Positions 9,174 through 16,816 of a stretch of DNA of 64,000 nt are shown here, piece after piece (position 1 is the first letter of the stretch; each line of letters starts with the position of its first letter). The translations under genes were made by a program, and so were the position numbers. The stretch is from Romboutsia weinsteinii (GTDB taxonomy: Bacteria; Bacillota; Clostridia; Peptostreptococcales; Peptostreptococcaceae): NCBI RefSeq assembly GCF_002250835.2, contig NZ_NOJY02000005.1, positions 98,536 through 162,535 on the forward strand, given 5' to 3'. Under the pieces are notes generated by a model that searched no databases, was not told where the DNA came from, and worked only from the letters and a program-made list of their open reading frames with translations.

Positions 9174-10522
9174 TATTTGAAGGATTATCTGACAGACTAC
9201 AAGGAGCACTTAGTAAGTTAAAGTCAAAAGGAAAACTTACAGATAAAGATGTAAAGGACGCCATGAGAGAAGTCAAGCTTGCACTTCTTGAAGCCGACGT
9301 TAACTTCAAAGTAGTTAAAGATTTTATAAAGACAGTTCAAGAGAGATGTGTTGGACAAGAAGTTATGGAAAGTTTAACTCCTGCTCAACATGTTGTTAAA
9401 ATAGTAAATGAAGAACTTACAAGCTTAATGGGTGATGTTCAAAGCAAAATAGTAATATCTCCAAAACCACCAACAGTTATAATGATGGTTGGTCTTCAAG
9501 GGGCAGGTAAAACTACTACTTCGGGAAAACTTGGAGGGTACTTCAAAAAGCAAGGAAAGAAACCTTTATTAGTAGCTTGTGATATTTATAGACCAGCAGC
9601 TATCAAGCAGTTACAAGTTGTTGGAGAAAAATTAGATATACCAGTATTTAATATGGGTGATAAAGAAAGCCCAATTAACATAGCAAAAGCAGGATTAAGT
9701 CATGCAATAAAAAATAATAATGACTTAGTTATAATAGATACAGCAGGTAGACTTCATATAGATGAGACTTTAATGGATGAATTAAAGTCGATAAAAAGTG
9801 AAGTTAGACCTCATGAAATATTACTAGTTGTAGACTCAATGACAGGTCAAGATGCAGTAAATGTGGCTGAAAGCTTCAACGAAGCGCTTGGTGTTGATGG
9901 AGTAGTCTTAACTAAGCTAGATGGTGACACTAGAGGTGGGGCGGCACTTTCAATAAGAGCTGTAACACAAAAGCCTATCAAATTTATAGGTATGGGTGAA
10001 AAGCTAGATGATTTAGAACCTTTCCATCCAGATAGAATGGCATCTAGAATATTAGGTATGGGAGATATCCTAAGCTTAATAGAAAAAGCTCAAGAAAATA
10101 TAGATTTAGAAAAAGCTAAAGAATTAGAACAAAAGATTAAGAAGCAAGATTTAGATTTTGAAGATTTCTTAGAGCAGATGGAACAAATACAAAATATGGG
10201 TCCTCTTGATAAAATATTAGGAATGATGCCAGGTATGGGAAATATTAAAGACCAACTTGGTGACGTCGATATGAATGGTAAAGAGATCAATAGAACTAAA
10301 GCCATAGTACAGTCTATGACTATAGAAGAAAGAAGAAACCCAGGTATATTAAATGCTTCTAGAAAGAAAAGAATAGCTAGAGGTAGTGGAACAAGCGTTC
10401 AAGATGTAAACAGACTTATAAAACAATTCAATGAAATGAAGAAGATGATGAAGATGTTTACAGGCTCTCAAAAAAGTATGAAGAAAAGGGGCGGTTTTGC
10501 CGGACTTCCTTTCTTTAAATAA
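9170..10522 (+). CDS. ffh: Signal recognition particle protein Ffh
   Basis: The SRP GTPase, which binds signal sequences on nascent membrane proteins together with SRP RNA. It is 450 aa with an N domain, a G domain ([15 protein letters not shown] near residue 107, [20 protein letters not shown]), and a Met-rich M domain ending in [20 protein letters not shown]. The start overlaps the ylxM stop by 4 nt and rpsP follows within 36 bp, so ylxM-ffh-rpsP form one transcription unit. Confidence 0.97.
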   Translation: MIFEGLSDRLQGALSKLKSKGKLTDKDVKDAMREVKLALLEADVNFKVVKDFIKTVQERCVGQEVMESLTPAQHVVKIVNEELTSLMGDVQSKIVISPKPPTVIMMVGLQGAGKTTTSGKLGGYFKKQGKKPLLVACDIYRPAAIKQLQVVGEKLDIPVFNMGDKESPINIAKAGLSHAIKNNNDLVIIDTAGRLHIDETLMDELKSIKSEVRPHEILLVVDSMTGQDAVNVAESFNEALGVDGVVLTKLDGDTRGGAALSIRAVTQKPIKFIGMGEKLDDLEPFHPDRMASRILGMGDILSLIEKAQENIDLEKAKELEQKIKKQDLDFEDFLEQMEQIQNMGPLDKILGMMPGMGNIKDQLGDVDMNGKEINRTKAIVQSMTIEERRNPGILNASRKKRIARGSGTSVQDVNRLIKQFNEMKKMMKMFTGSQKSMKKRGGFAGLPFFK

Positions 10523-10557
10523 ATACAAAAGACAAAAATTTTTCGGAGGTGACTGTA

Positions 10558-10827
10558 ATGGCAGTTAAAATAAGATTAAAAAGAATGGGATCTAACAAAA
10601 AACCTTTCTACAGAATAGTAGTAGCGGACTCTAGATCTCCAAGAGATGGAAAGTTCATAGAAGAAATAGGATACTACAACCCAATTTCTCAACCAAAGCA
10701 AGTTAAAATAAACGATGAGAAAGCTGTAAAGTGGTTATCAAACGGTGCTCAACCAACTGATACTGTAAAGACTTTATTAGTTAACAACGGAGTAATGGAA
10801 AAGTTCGAAGCTTCTAAGCAAAAGTAA
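10558..10827 (+). CDS. rpsP: 30S ribosomal protein S16
   Basis: The 89-aa small-subunit protein needed for early 30S assembly, with the usual N-terminus [22 protein letters not shown]. The ATG at 10558 has GGAGGTGA 6 nt upstream. The longer frame starting at GTG 10549 would place the start inside the ribosome binding site. Codons are of highly expressed type, with more C-ending Asn/Phe/Tyr codons than neighbouring genes. Confidence 0.97.
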   Translation: MAVKIRLKRMGSNKKPFYRIVVADSRSPRDGKFIEEIGYYNPISQPKQVKINDEKAVKWLSNGAQPTDTVKTLLVNNGVMEKFEASKQK

Positions 10828-10846
10828 TTTTTCTTAAACAATGAGG

Positions 10847-10866
10847 CCATTAGCACATGCTAATGG
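10847..10866 (+). terminator. Hairpin between rpsP and khpA
   Basis: Perfect 9-bp arms CCATTAGCA / TGCTAATGG with a 2-nt spacer, flanked by partly paired AATGA/TCATT. No T-tract follows at once, so it may be a processing or attenuation hairpin rather than a full terminator. Confidence 0.5.
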
Positions 10867-10898
10867 TCATTATCTAATTATTTTAGGAGATGAAAAAT

Positions 10899-11126
10899 AT
10901 GAGAGAGTTAGTGTTGGATATAGCTAAAGCTCTTGTTGATAATCCTGACGAAGTAGTAGTAGAGGAAACTAAAGAAAAAGATGAAATAGTCTTAAAACTT
11001 AAGGTTGCTCAAGACGACATGGGTAAGGTTATCGGTAAGCAGGGCAGAATAGCTAAAGCTATAAGAACTGTCGTAAGATCTGCTGCAAACAGAGAAAATA
11101 TTAAGGTTTCTCTTGAAATACTATAA
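10899..11126 (+). CDS. khpA: KH-domain RNA-binding protein KhpA
   Basis: A 75-aa single KH domain with the GxxG loop in GKVIGKQGRIAKAIRT (about residues 44-59), matching YlqC/KhpA, which partners KhpB (EloR/Jag) in RNA binding and cell-division control in streptococci. The ATG at 10899 lies 8 nt after AGGAGA. The upstream in-frame ATG at 10890 falls inside that ribosome binding site. It lies between rpsP and rimM as in most Firmicutes. Confidence 0.95.
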   Translation: MRELVLDIAKALVDNPDEVVVEETKEKDEIVLKLKVAQDDMGKVIGKQGRIAKAIRTVVRSAANRENIKVSLEIL

Positions 11127-11155
11127 AAGGATTAGGTATATACCTAATCCTTTTT
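11125..11155 (+). terminator. Terminator after khpA
   Basis: A perfect 30-nt palindrome (AAAAGGATTAGGTA and its complement around TA) overlapping the khpA stop and ending in TTTTT. Confidence 0.9.
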
Positions 11156-11172
11156 GTATATAATACAGATAA

Positions 11173-11313
11173 AATTCGCTGTGTCTAAGCTAATTTGTGG
11201 GCGAATTATTTAATATCGCCAGTGCAGTCGATAAAAATGACTTTAATCTAAGCAATAATATTTTACAATTAAAAGATTGATTATGTAAAACAATAGAAAG
11301 TGAGATATAGACA
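11173..11313 (+). promoter_or_regulatory. Candidate structured leader of rimM
   Basis: The gap 11156-11313 is unusually GC-rich in its middle. AATTCGC (11173-11179) pairs with GCGAATT (11201-11207), and a second small stem ATCG/CGAT surrounds CCAGTGCAGT just after. The hexamer CTAAGC occurs both in the first loop and about 60 nt later. I do not recognise a known riboswitch. It could be a leader RNA for rimM-trmD. Confidence 0.35.
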
Positions 11314-11829
11314 ATGAAGGAAAAAGTAACTCATTTTAAAATCGGAAAGATAGTTAATACTCAGGGATTAAAAGGAGAAGTTAGAGTTTATTCTCTTACT
11401 GATGATATAAATAGATTTGATGATTTAGAAACATTTTACTTAGGAAAAGATTTAGAAAAACAATGGATTGTTGAAAAAGTTAGATACAAGGGCAACATGG
11501 TAATAATGAAAATAAAAGATATAGATACTGTTGAAATGGCTGAAAAATTAAGAGATAAGTTTATGTATGTATCTAGAGAGAATAGTAGAGAATTAGAAGA
11601 TGGAGAATACTTCATATCTGATATGATAGGTATAGATGTATTTACAGTTAACGGTGAGCGTGTAGGTACATTAAAAGAAGTGCTTCAATATGCTGCTAAT
11701 GACGTATATGTTGTAAAAGGAAATGAAGAGCAAGAGTACCTTATACCTGCTGTAATGAAGTTTGTTCCAACTATTGATATGAAAGAAAGAAAAATGATAA
11801 TAGATCCTATTAAGGGAATGTTAGACTAG
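11314..11829 (+). CDS. rimM: 16S rRNA processing protein RimM
   Basis: A ribosome maturation factor that assists 30S head assembly. The 171-aa protein has the N-terminal RimM domain (GKIVNTQGLKGEVRVYSLTDD, residues about 10-30) and the C-terminal PRC-barrel domain (DGEYFISDMIGIDVF, then YLIPAVMKFVPTID). The ATG follows a modest site, AAAGTGAG. The stop is 8 nt before trmD, so the two are coupled. Confidence 0.96.
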   Translation: MKEKVTHFKIGKIVNTQGLKGEVRVYSLTDDINRFDDLETFYLGKDLEKQWIVEKVRYKGNMVIMKIKDIDTVEMAEKLRDKFMYVSRENSRELEDGEYFISDMIGIDVFTVNGERVGTLKEVLQYAANDVYVVKGNEEQEYLIPAVMKFVPTIDMKERKMIIDPIKGMLD

Positions 11830-11837
11830 GTGGTAGT

Positions 11838-12530
11838 ATGAGATTTCATATAATGACGCTTTTTCCAGAAATATTTCATTCTTATATGAATGAGAGTATA
11901 ATGAAAAGAGCAGTAGAGAAAAATATAATAGAAGTATGTGTGTATAATATAAGGGATTTTTCAAATAACAAGCATAAAAAGGTAGATGATTATCCTTTTG
12001 GAGGTGGAGCCGGTATGGTAATGACTCCTCAACCAATATACGATACCTATAAGCACATAGTAGATAAATATAATATAAATAACCCAAGAGTTATTTATCT
12101 AACTCCTAAGGGTAAGGTACACAATCAAACCATAGCTACAGATATGTCTAAAGAAGATGATGTAATTCTTTTATGTGGTCACTACGAAGGAGTAGATCAA
12201 AGGATTATAGATTTAATAGTAACTGATGAAATATCTATAGGAGATTATGTATTAACAGGAGGAGAACTTCCAGCCCTTATATTAATAGATTCAATATCAA
12301 GGCTTATTCCTGGTGTATTAAGCCAAAATGAGTCCTTTGAAGAAGAATCTTTTAAAGATAATTTATTAGAGTATCCACATTATACAAGACCAAGAGAATT
12401 TATGGAACTTGAAGTTCCAGATGTTTTACTATCTGGAAATCATAAAAATATAGATAAGTGGAGACATGATGAATCAGTGAGAATCACTAAAGAAAGAAGA
12501 CCTGATTTATATAAAAAAGCTTGTAAATAA
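11838..12530 (+). CDS. trmD: tRNA (guanine-N1)-methyltransferase
   Basis: It methylates G37 of tRNAs reading CNN codons and so prevents frameshifting. The 230-aa SPOUT enzyme has a deep-knot SAM site: LLCGHYEGVDQRI near residue 110 and SIGDYVLTGGELPALI near 133. PFGGGAGMVM lies near residue 53. Start ATG follows AGGTGGTAGT. It is cotranscribed with rimM. The promoter for rplS lies at the end of this gene. Confidence 0.97.
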   Translation: MRFHIMTLFPEIFHSYMNESIMKRAVEKNIIEVCVYNIRDFSNNKHKKVDDYPFGGGAGMVMTPQPIYDTYKHIVDKYNINNPRVIYLTPKGKVHNQTIATDMSKEDDVILLCGHYEGVDQRIIDLIVTDEISIGDYVLTGGELPALILIDSISRLIPGVLSQNESFEEESFKDNLLEYPHYTRPREFMELEVPDVLLSGNHKNIDKWRHDESVRITKERRPDLYKKACK

Positions 12531-12549
12531 TTTAAAAACATAGTATAAT
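12521..12549 (+). promoter_or_regulatory. Internal promoter for rplS
   Basis: TTGTAA at 12521-12526, a 17-nt spacer, and TATAAT at 12544-12549. The -35 lies within the last codons of trmD, giving rplS its own transcript with a leader of about 80 nt. Confidence 0.65.
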
Positions 12550-12555
12550 TTAATC

Positions 12556-12625
12556 TGTTGAAAAAATAAACGGCCATTCCTCTGCTTACACTCATGTGGT
12601 AATTAAGAATGTCTATGATACTAGG
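12556..12625 (+). promoter_or_regulatory. Candidate ribosomal protein L19 leader
   Basis: The transcript leader holds a hairpin: outer stem CATTC (12575-12579) with GAATG (12607-12611), inner stem TTACAC (12586-12591) with GTGGTAA (12596-12602) around TCAT with one bulged G. Firmicutes have a known L19 autoregulatory leader in this position. The match to that family is inferred from location and shape only. Confidence 0.5.
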
Positions 12626-12637
12626 AGGACTTAGAAA

Positions 12638-12991
12638 ATGAATGAATTAGTAAGAGCATTAGGACAAGAACAATTAAAGAACGAAGTACCTAACTTCGGA
12701 CCTGGAGATACTGTTAAAGTACACGTTAGAATAGTTGAAGGAAAAAGAGAAAGAGTTCAAATATTTGAAGGTGTAGTATTAAAGAGACAAGGTGGAGGAA
12801 TACAAGAAACTTTCACTGTTAGAAAAATATCTTTCAACGTTGGTGTAGAAAGAACTTTCCCAGTTCACTCTCCAAGAATAGACAAGATAGAAGTAACTAG
12901 AAAAGGTAAAGTAAGAAGAGCTAAATTAACTTACTTAAGAGGTAGAGTTGGTAAAGCTGCTAAGATAAAAGAAGCTAGAGTTGCTAGATAA
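12638..12991 (+). CDS. rplS: 50S ribosomal protein L19
   Basis: A 117-aa large-subunit protein at the 30S-50S interface, with the family motifs [15 protein letters not shown] (residues 18-32), [21 protein letters not shown] and [23 protein letters not shown]. The ATG follows AGGAGG. It shows the codon bias of highly expressed genes and sits at the end of the rimM-trmD-rplS block, with a separate promoter and a terminator. Confidence 0.97.
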   Translation: MNELVRALGQEQLKNEVPNFGPGDTVKVHVRIVEGKRERVQIFEGVVLKRQGGGIQETFTVRKISFNVGVERTFPVHSPRIDKIEVTRKGKVRRAKLTYLRGRVGKAAKIKEARVAR

Positions 12992-13013
12992 TTAAAACTT
13001 TACTATAAATAAA

Positions 13014-13041
13014 AGAGCTGAGTATTCTCAGTTCTTTTTTT
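13014..13041 (+). terminator. Terminator after rplS
   Basis: AGAGCTGAG / CTCAGTTCT with a TATT loop, one G-U pair, then TTTTTT. Confidence 0.85.
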
Positions 13042-13202
13042 ATATACTAAGGAATTATGAATTATCTAATATATAAAAATAATTTATTTATAAAGTGTAG
13101 ATAAGCATAGTTAAGGGAAATCTAATAATAAAACATATGAAGATATATTTAACTTAGATAATAATAGCAAAATATAATTAATATAAAAACACATTTATAT
13201 TG

Positions 13203-13211
13203 TGGTATAAT
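13203..13211 (+). promoter_or_regulatory. Extended -10 promoter of rbgA
   Basis: TGGTATAAT (TG-N-TATAAT) lies about 60 nt before the rbgA start. No clear -35 is seen. The rest of 13042-13258 is AT-rich with nothing else recognisable. Confidence 0.55.
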
Positions 13212-13273
13212 GAAAAAGTTGAAATTATAGATGAAATTAATAAAATAAAGATAGATATTAAGGAGTGATAAGT

Positions 13274-14188
13274 ATGGCAAGAGGCGATAAGATGAGAGTT
13301 GACTATGACGAATATCTTGTAGATGATAATTTACATATAAACTGGTATCCAGGGCATATGAAGAAAACTAGGGAATTAGTTAGAAATAACTTAAAGCTAG
13401 TAGACGTAGTGGTAGAACTTTTAGATGCAAGAATACCTTTTAGTAGTAAAAACCCTGATATAGATAACCTTGCAGGTGGTAAGCCAAGAGTAGTTATATT
13501 AAATAAAAGTGACTTAGCGGATAGAAATAAGTTAAATAGATGGATAAACTATTATAAAGATCTTGGAATTAAAGCTATACCAGTTGACACTATGAAAGGT
13601 GTGGGAATAAATAAATTAGTTGATGAGTGCAGAAATGTTACGAAAGGTAAGATGGATGCTCTAATAGAAAAAGGTAGAAAAGAAAGACCTATAAGAATAA
13701 TGATAGTTGGTATTCCAAATGTTGGTAAATCATCAATTATAAATAAGTTAACAGGAAGAAAAAGTACTGCTACAGGAGATAAGCCTGGTGTAACTAAAGG
13801 TAAGCAATGGGTTAGATTAAAAGGAAACTTAGAACTACTAGATACTCCTGGTATATTATGGCCTAAATTCGAAGATCAAGAAGTTGCTTTAAACTTAGCA
13901 TTTAGTAGAGCTATAAAGGATGAGATACTAGATGTTGAAACTTTAGGATTAAGACTTATAGAAAGACTTATGGAGATAGAACCTGAGAAATTAAAAGCTA
14001 GATATAAGCTTGAAGAGCTAGGAGAAACTGGTTTAGATACTATGGACATGATAGGCCGTAAGAGAGGCTTTATAACAGGTAAAAAAGAATTAGACTATAC
14101 TCGTATAGCATTTACTGTGTTAAATGAATTTAGAGATGGGAAAATAGGACAAATATCTTTAGAAGTACCAGAAGATATAAAGAACTAA
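13274..14188 (+). CDS. rbgA: Ribosome biogenesis GTPase RbgA (YlqF)
   Basis: A circularly permuted GTPase needed for late 50S assembly. The 304-aa protein has the permuted motif order: G4 NKSDLAD near residue 77 precedes G1 GIPNVGKSS near 148 and G3 DTPGILWP near 195, with a C-terminal RNA-binding domain. The N-terminal INWYPGHMKKT is typical. The ATG at 13274 has AAGGAGTGAT just upstream. A GTG at 13265 would lie inside that site. It follows rplS as in Bacillus. Confidence 0.95.
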   Translation: MARGDKMRVDYDEYLVDDNLHINWYPGHMKKTRELVRNNLKLVDVVVELLDARIPFSSKNPDIDNLAGGKPRVVILNKSDLADRNKLNRWINYYKDLGIKAIPVDTMKGVGINKLVDECRNVTKGKMDALIEKGRKERPIRIMIVGIPNVGKSSIINKLTGRKSTATGDKPGVTKGKQWVRLKGNLELLDTPGILWPKFEDQEVALNLAFSRAIKDEILDVETLGLRLIERLMEIEPEKLKARYKLEELGETGLDTMDMIGRKRGFITGKKELDYTRIAFTVLNEFRDGKIGQISLEVPEDIKN

Positions 14189-14196
14189 TTAAAAAA

Positions 14197-14230
14197 TAGA
14201 AACTTGTACCTTATCAAGTTTCTATTTTTA
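14197..14230 (+). terminator. Terminator after rbgA
   Basis: Perfect 10-bp arms TAGAAACTTG / CAAGTTTCTA with an 8-nt loop, then TTTTTA. Confidence 0.9.
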
Positions 14231-14325
14231 TTGTATTAAGTGAAAAATATTGGAAAATAATATGATTATCAAGACATTTATATTATTAATTAGAAAATTT
14301 TTATATTAATAAAATTATAAAAAAA

Positions 14326-14346
14326 TATAGTATTAGCAATACTATA
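14326..14346. repeat. Small perfect inverted repeat upstream of brnQ
   Basis: TATAGTATT and AATACTATA flank AGC, 70 bp upstream of the brnQ -35. It could be an operator or a weak hairpin. The remainder of the 14231-14493 gap is AT-rich apart from the promoter. Confidence 0.4.
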
Positions 14347-14413
14347 GCTAAAATTGTCGAATAAAAAAGTATATTCAAGAAAATTTTGAAGATTTCGCAT
14401 ATTTTAAATATTA

Positions 14414-14442
14414 TTGACTATCAAAAAAGTAAATTATATAAT
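14414..14442 (+). promoter_or_regulatory. Promoter of brnQ
   Basis: TTGACT at 14414-14419, a 17-nt spacer, TATAAT at 14437-14442. Transcription should start near 14449, inside the CodY-like box. Confidence 0.8.
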
Positions 14443-14443
14443 T

Positions 14444-14458
14444 AATTATCAGAATATT
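14444..14458 (+). promoter_or_regulatory. CodY box over the brnQ start site
   Basis: AATTATCAGAATATT matches the CodY consensus AATTTTCWGAAAATT at 13 of 15 positions and overlaps the expected transcription start. CodY bound with branched-chain amino acids and GTP would block this promoter. The codY gene is at 31.25 kb. Confidence 0.65.
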
Positions 14459-14493
14459 TAAACTGTACGAATATTTAATAAGGAGGGTTTTAT

Positions 14494-15795
14494 ATGATAC
14501 AAAAAAATAAAGATGTAGTAATAGTAGGTTTTGCTCTATTTGCTATGTTCTTTGGAGCAGGGAATTTAATATTTCCACCATTTTTAGGCGTTATCTCAGG
14601 ATCTAGTTGGATGACTGGATTTGGTGGATTTGTATTAGCTGATGTTGGCTTAGCTTTATTAGCTATAATAGCAGCAGCAAAGTGTGGAGGAGAAGTAAGT
14701 AAGATATTAGGTAGAGCGGGTAACGGTCTAGCAATAGTATTAGGCTCTGCAATAATGATATGTTTAGGTCCTCTATTAGCAATACCTAGGACAGCGGCAA
14801 CAACTTTTGAAATGGGAGTAGCACCTTTAGTTAGTGGATTTAGCCCGGTATTATTTTCTTTAATATTTTTCGCATTAACATTTATATTAACTATAAAGCC
14901 ATCAAAAGTTGTAGATATTATAGGTCAGTTTTTAACACCATTACTTTTACTAGCACTTGCGGTATTAATAGTTAAAGGTATAATAACTCCATTAGGAGAT
15001 TTAAATAATTCACCGATGATTGAAGGTGTATTTGCAGAAGGTATAGCACAAGGATACCAGACAATGGACCCATTGGGGGCAGTAGCTTTATCAGCTGTAA
15101 TAATAACTTCACTTGCAAACAAAGGATATACTAAGTCAAATGAAAAGATAAAGCTAACATTACAAGCAGGTATAATTGCAGGGATAGGTTTGTGTATTGT
15201 TTATGGAGGTCTAGCATATCTTGGTGCAACAGTTTCAGGAGTATATGATCAAAATGTATCTCAGACGTCTTTAATAGTTAATATAACGGCTTCGTTACTT
15301 GGATATCCAGGAAAGATTATATTAGCATTGATAGTTACTCTAGCATGTTTAACAACGGCTATAGGTCTTACATCAGCAACGGCTCAATATTTTGAAAAAA
15401 TCACAAAAGGAAAACTAAATTATGGACTAATAGTTACTGTAGTTTGTATATTTAGTGCAGTAGTATCTAACTTTGGAGTAAGTACAATAATCAAATTCTC
15501 AGCTCCGATATTAAACATGATATATCCAGCAACTATTGTTTTAATAATAATGACTTTATTCACGGAAAAAATAAAGAATGATAATACTTTTAAAGCAGCT
15601 ACTTATATGGCTTTATTTATCAGTATATTAACAGTAGTTAATGATTTAGGTATAAGCATACCTATGGTTACAAAACTACCATTTGCACCATTAGGATTTA
15701 ACTGGATAGTTCCTGTAATTATAGCAGGTATTATAGGAAGCTTTATACCTCAAAGAAAAAGACCTAATAGACAAGATAAGAATATTACAGCTTAA
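14494..15795 (+). CDS. brnQ: Branched-chain amino acid transporter BrnQ (LIVCS family)
   Basis: A cation-coupled uptake system for leucine, isoleucine and valine in the cytoplasmic membrane. The 433-aa protein has about 12 hydrophobic segments and the family N-terminus with FGAGNLIFPPFLG near residue 22. LGPLLAIPRTAATTFEMG is also typical. The ATG lies 7 nt after AAGGAGG. It stands alone with its own promoter, a CodY-like operator and a terminator, which fits nitrogen/BCAA control. Confidence 0.94.
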   Translation: MIQKNKDVVIVGFALFAMFFGAGNLIFPPFLGVISGSSWMTGFGGFVLADVGLALLAIIAAAKCGGEVSKILGRAGNGLAIVLGSAIMICLGPLLAIPRTAATTFEMGVAPLVSGFSPVLFSLIFFALTFILTIKPSKVVDIIGQFLTPLLLLALAVLIVKGIITPLGDLNNSPMIEGVFAEGIAQGYQTMDPLGAVALSAVIITSLANKGYTKSNEKIKLTLQAGIIAGIGLCIVYGGLAYLGATVSGVYDQNVSQTSLIVNITASLLGYPGKIILALIVTLACLTTAIGLTSATAQYFEKITKGKLNYGLIVTVVCIFSAVVSNFGVSTIIKFSAPILNMIYPATIVLIIMTLFTEKIKNDNTFKAATYMALFISILTVVNDLGISIPMVTKLPFAPLGFNWIVPVIIAGIIGSFIPQRKRPNRQDKNITA

Positions 15796-15811
15796 AATAA
15801 GGAAGTATAAA

Positions 15812-15844
15812 ATCGTTGATATATTAATATCAACGATTTTTATT
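15812..15844 (+). terminator. Terminator after brnQ
   Basis: ATCGTTGATAT (15812-15822) and ATATCAACGAT (15827-15837) form a perfect 11-bp stem followed by TTTTTATTTT. Confidence 0.9.
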
Positions 15845-15946
15845 TTGCTAATCAATTATGATATAAGTTATATATAATTGATTTACTAGAAAAATAATAA
15901 TAAAATAGGATTAGTAAATACAAATAAGGATAAAAGAGGAGACAAG

Positions 15947-16714
15947 ATGAAAGATAAAAGCGTAAAAGACATAAAAGAATTAGTTGATAATTTAAGTACA
16001 GATAAATATTTAGAGTATATAGATATATTAAGAAATGATGAGAGAAAATCTGTTCAAAATATTGCAGTAAAGTTGGCAAAAAAGCTAGATAATATTAGAA
16101 GAGAGGATGAAAGATTAGAAAAGATTAATATATATGAGAATGAAGGATATAGTAAAGGTTATGTTTATATAGGTGGTATAGATGAGGCTGGTAGAGGTCC
16201 TTTAGCAGGTCCTGTAGTGGCTAGTGTTGTAGTTTTTAAACCGAATACTAAGATAGAAGGGGTAAATGATTCAAAAAAACTAAGTGAAGCTAAGAGAGAT
16301 GAGTTATTTGATATAATAAAAGAAGAAGCGCTAGATTATGGTATAGGTATAGTTAATCATGAAGAAATCGATGAGTTTAATATATTAAACGCTACATATA
16401 TGGCAATGAAAAAAGCAGTAAATTGCTTAGATAAAACTCCTGACTATTTACTAATTGATGCTGCTACAATACCAGGTATAGATATAGACCAAAAACCATT
16501 AGTAAAGGGAGATTCAAAATCTATATCAATAGCTGCTGCTAGTATATTAGCAAAAGTTACAAGAGATAGTATCATGTATCAGTACGATGAAATGTACCCT
16601 GAATATGGATTTAAATCTCATAAAGGGTATGGAACTAAGGAGCATTATGAGGCAATTGAGAAACATGGAATTACCCCGATACATAGAAAAAGTTTCTTAA
16701 AGAATGTGTTATAA
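15947..16714 (+). CDS. rnhB: Ribonuclease HII
   Basis: It removes ribonucleotides and RNA primers from RNA:DNA hybrids. The 255-aa protein has a 70-residue N-terminal helical extension as in Bacillus RnhB. The catalytic core follows: GGIDEAGRGPLAGPVV (Asp and Glu near residues 77-78), VNDSKKLSEAKR, LIDAATIPG (the third Asp), and SISIAAASILAKVTRD. The ATG at 15947 follows GAGGAGACAAG. In many Firmicutes yraN follows directly, whereas here yraN is 9 kb away. Confidence 0.95.
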   Translation: MKDKSVKDIKELVDNLSTDKYLEYIDILRNDERKSVQNIAVKLAKKLDNIRREDERLEKINIYENEGYSKGYVYIGGIDEAGRGPLAGPVVASVVVFKPNTKIEGVNDSKKLSEAKRDELFDIIKEEALDYGIGIVNHEEIDEFNILNATYMAMKKAVNCLDKTPDYLLIDAATIPGIDIDQKPLVKGDSKSISIAAASILAKVTRDSIMYQYDEMYPEYGFKSHKGYGTKEHYEAIEKHGITPIHRKSFLKNVL

Positions 16715-16766
16715 TATATATTGACGAAAGTAATAATAAGATGTGTGATTACATAAAATAATAGCT

Positions 16767-16791
16767 TACAGGAACGTACTGTACACCTGTA
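16767..16791. promoter_or_regulatory. Dyad upstream of the alpha-hydroxy-acid oxidase
   Basis: TACAGG and CCTGTA flank 13 nt containing GTACTGTAC. The GC content is higher than the surroundings. It lies 25 nt before the start codon, so it may be an operator or a leader hairpin. Confidence 0.35.
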
Positions 16792-16816
16792 TCTTATAAA
16801 ATTATGGGGGTTGAAT

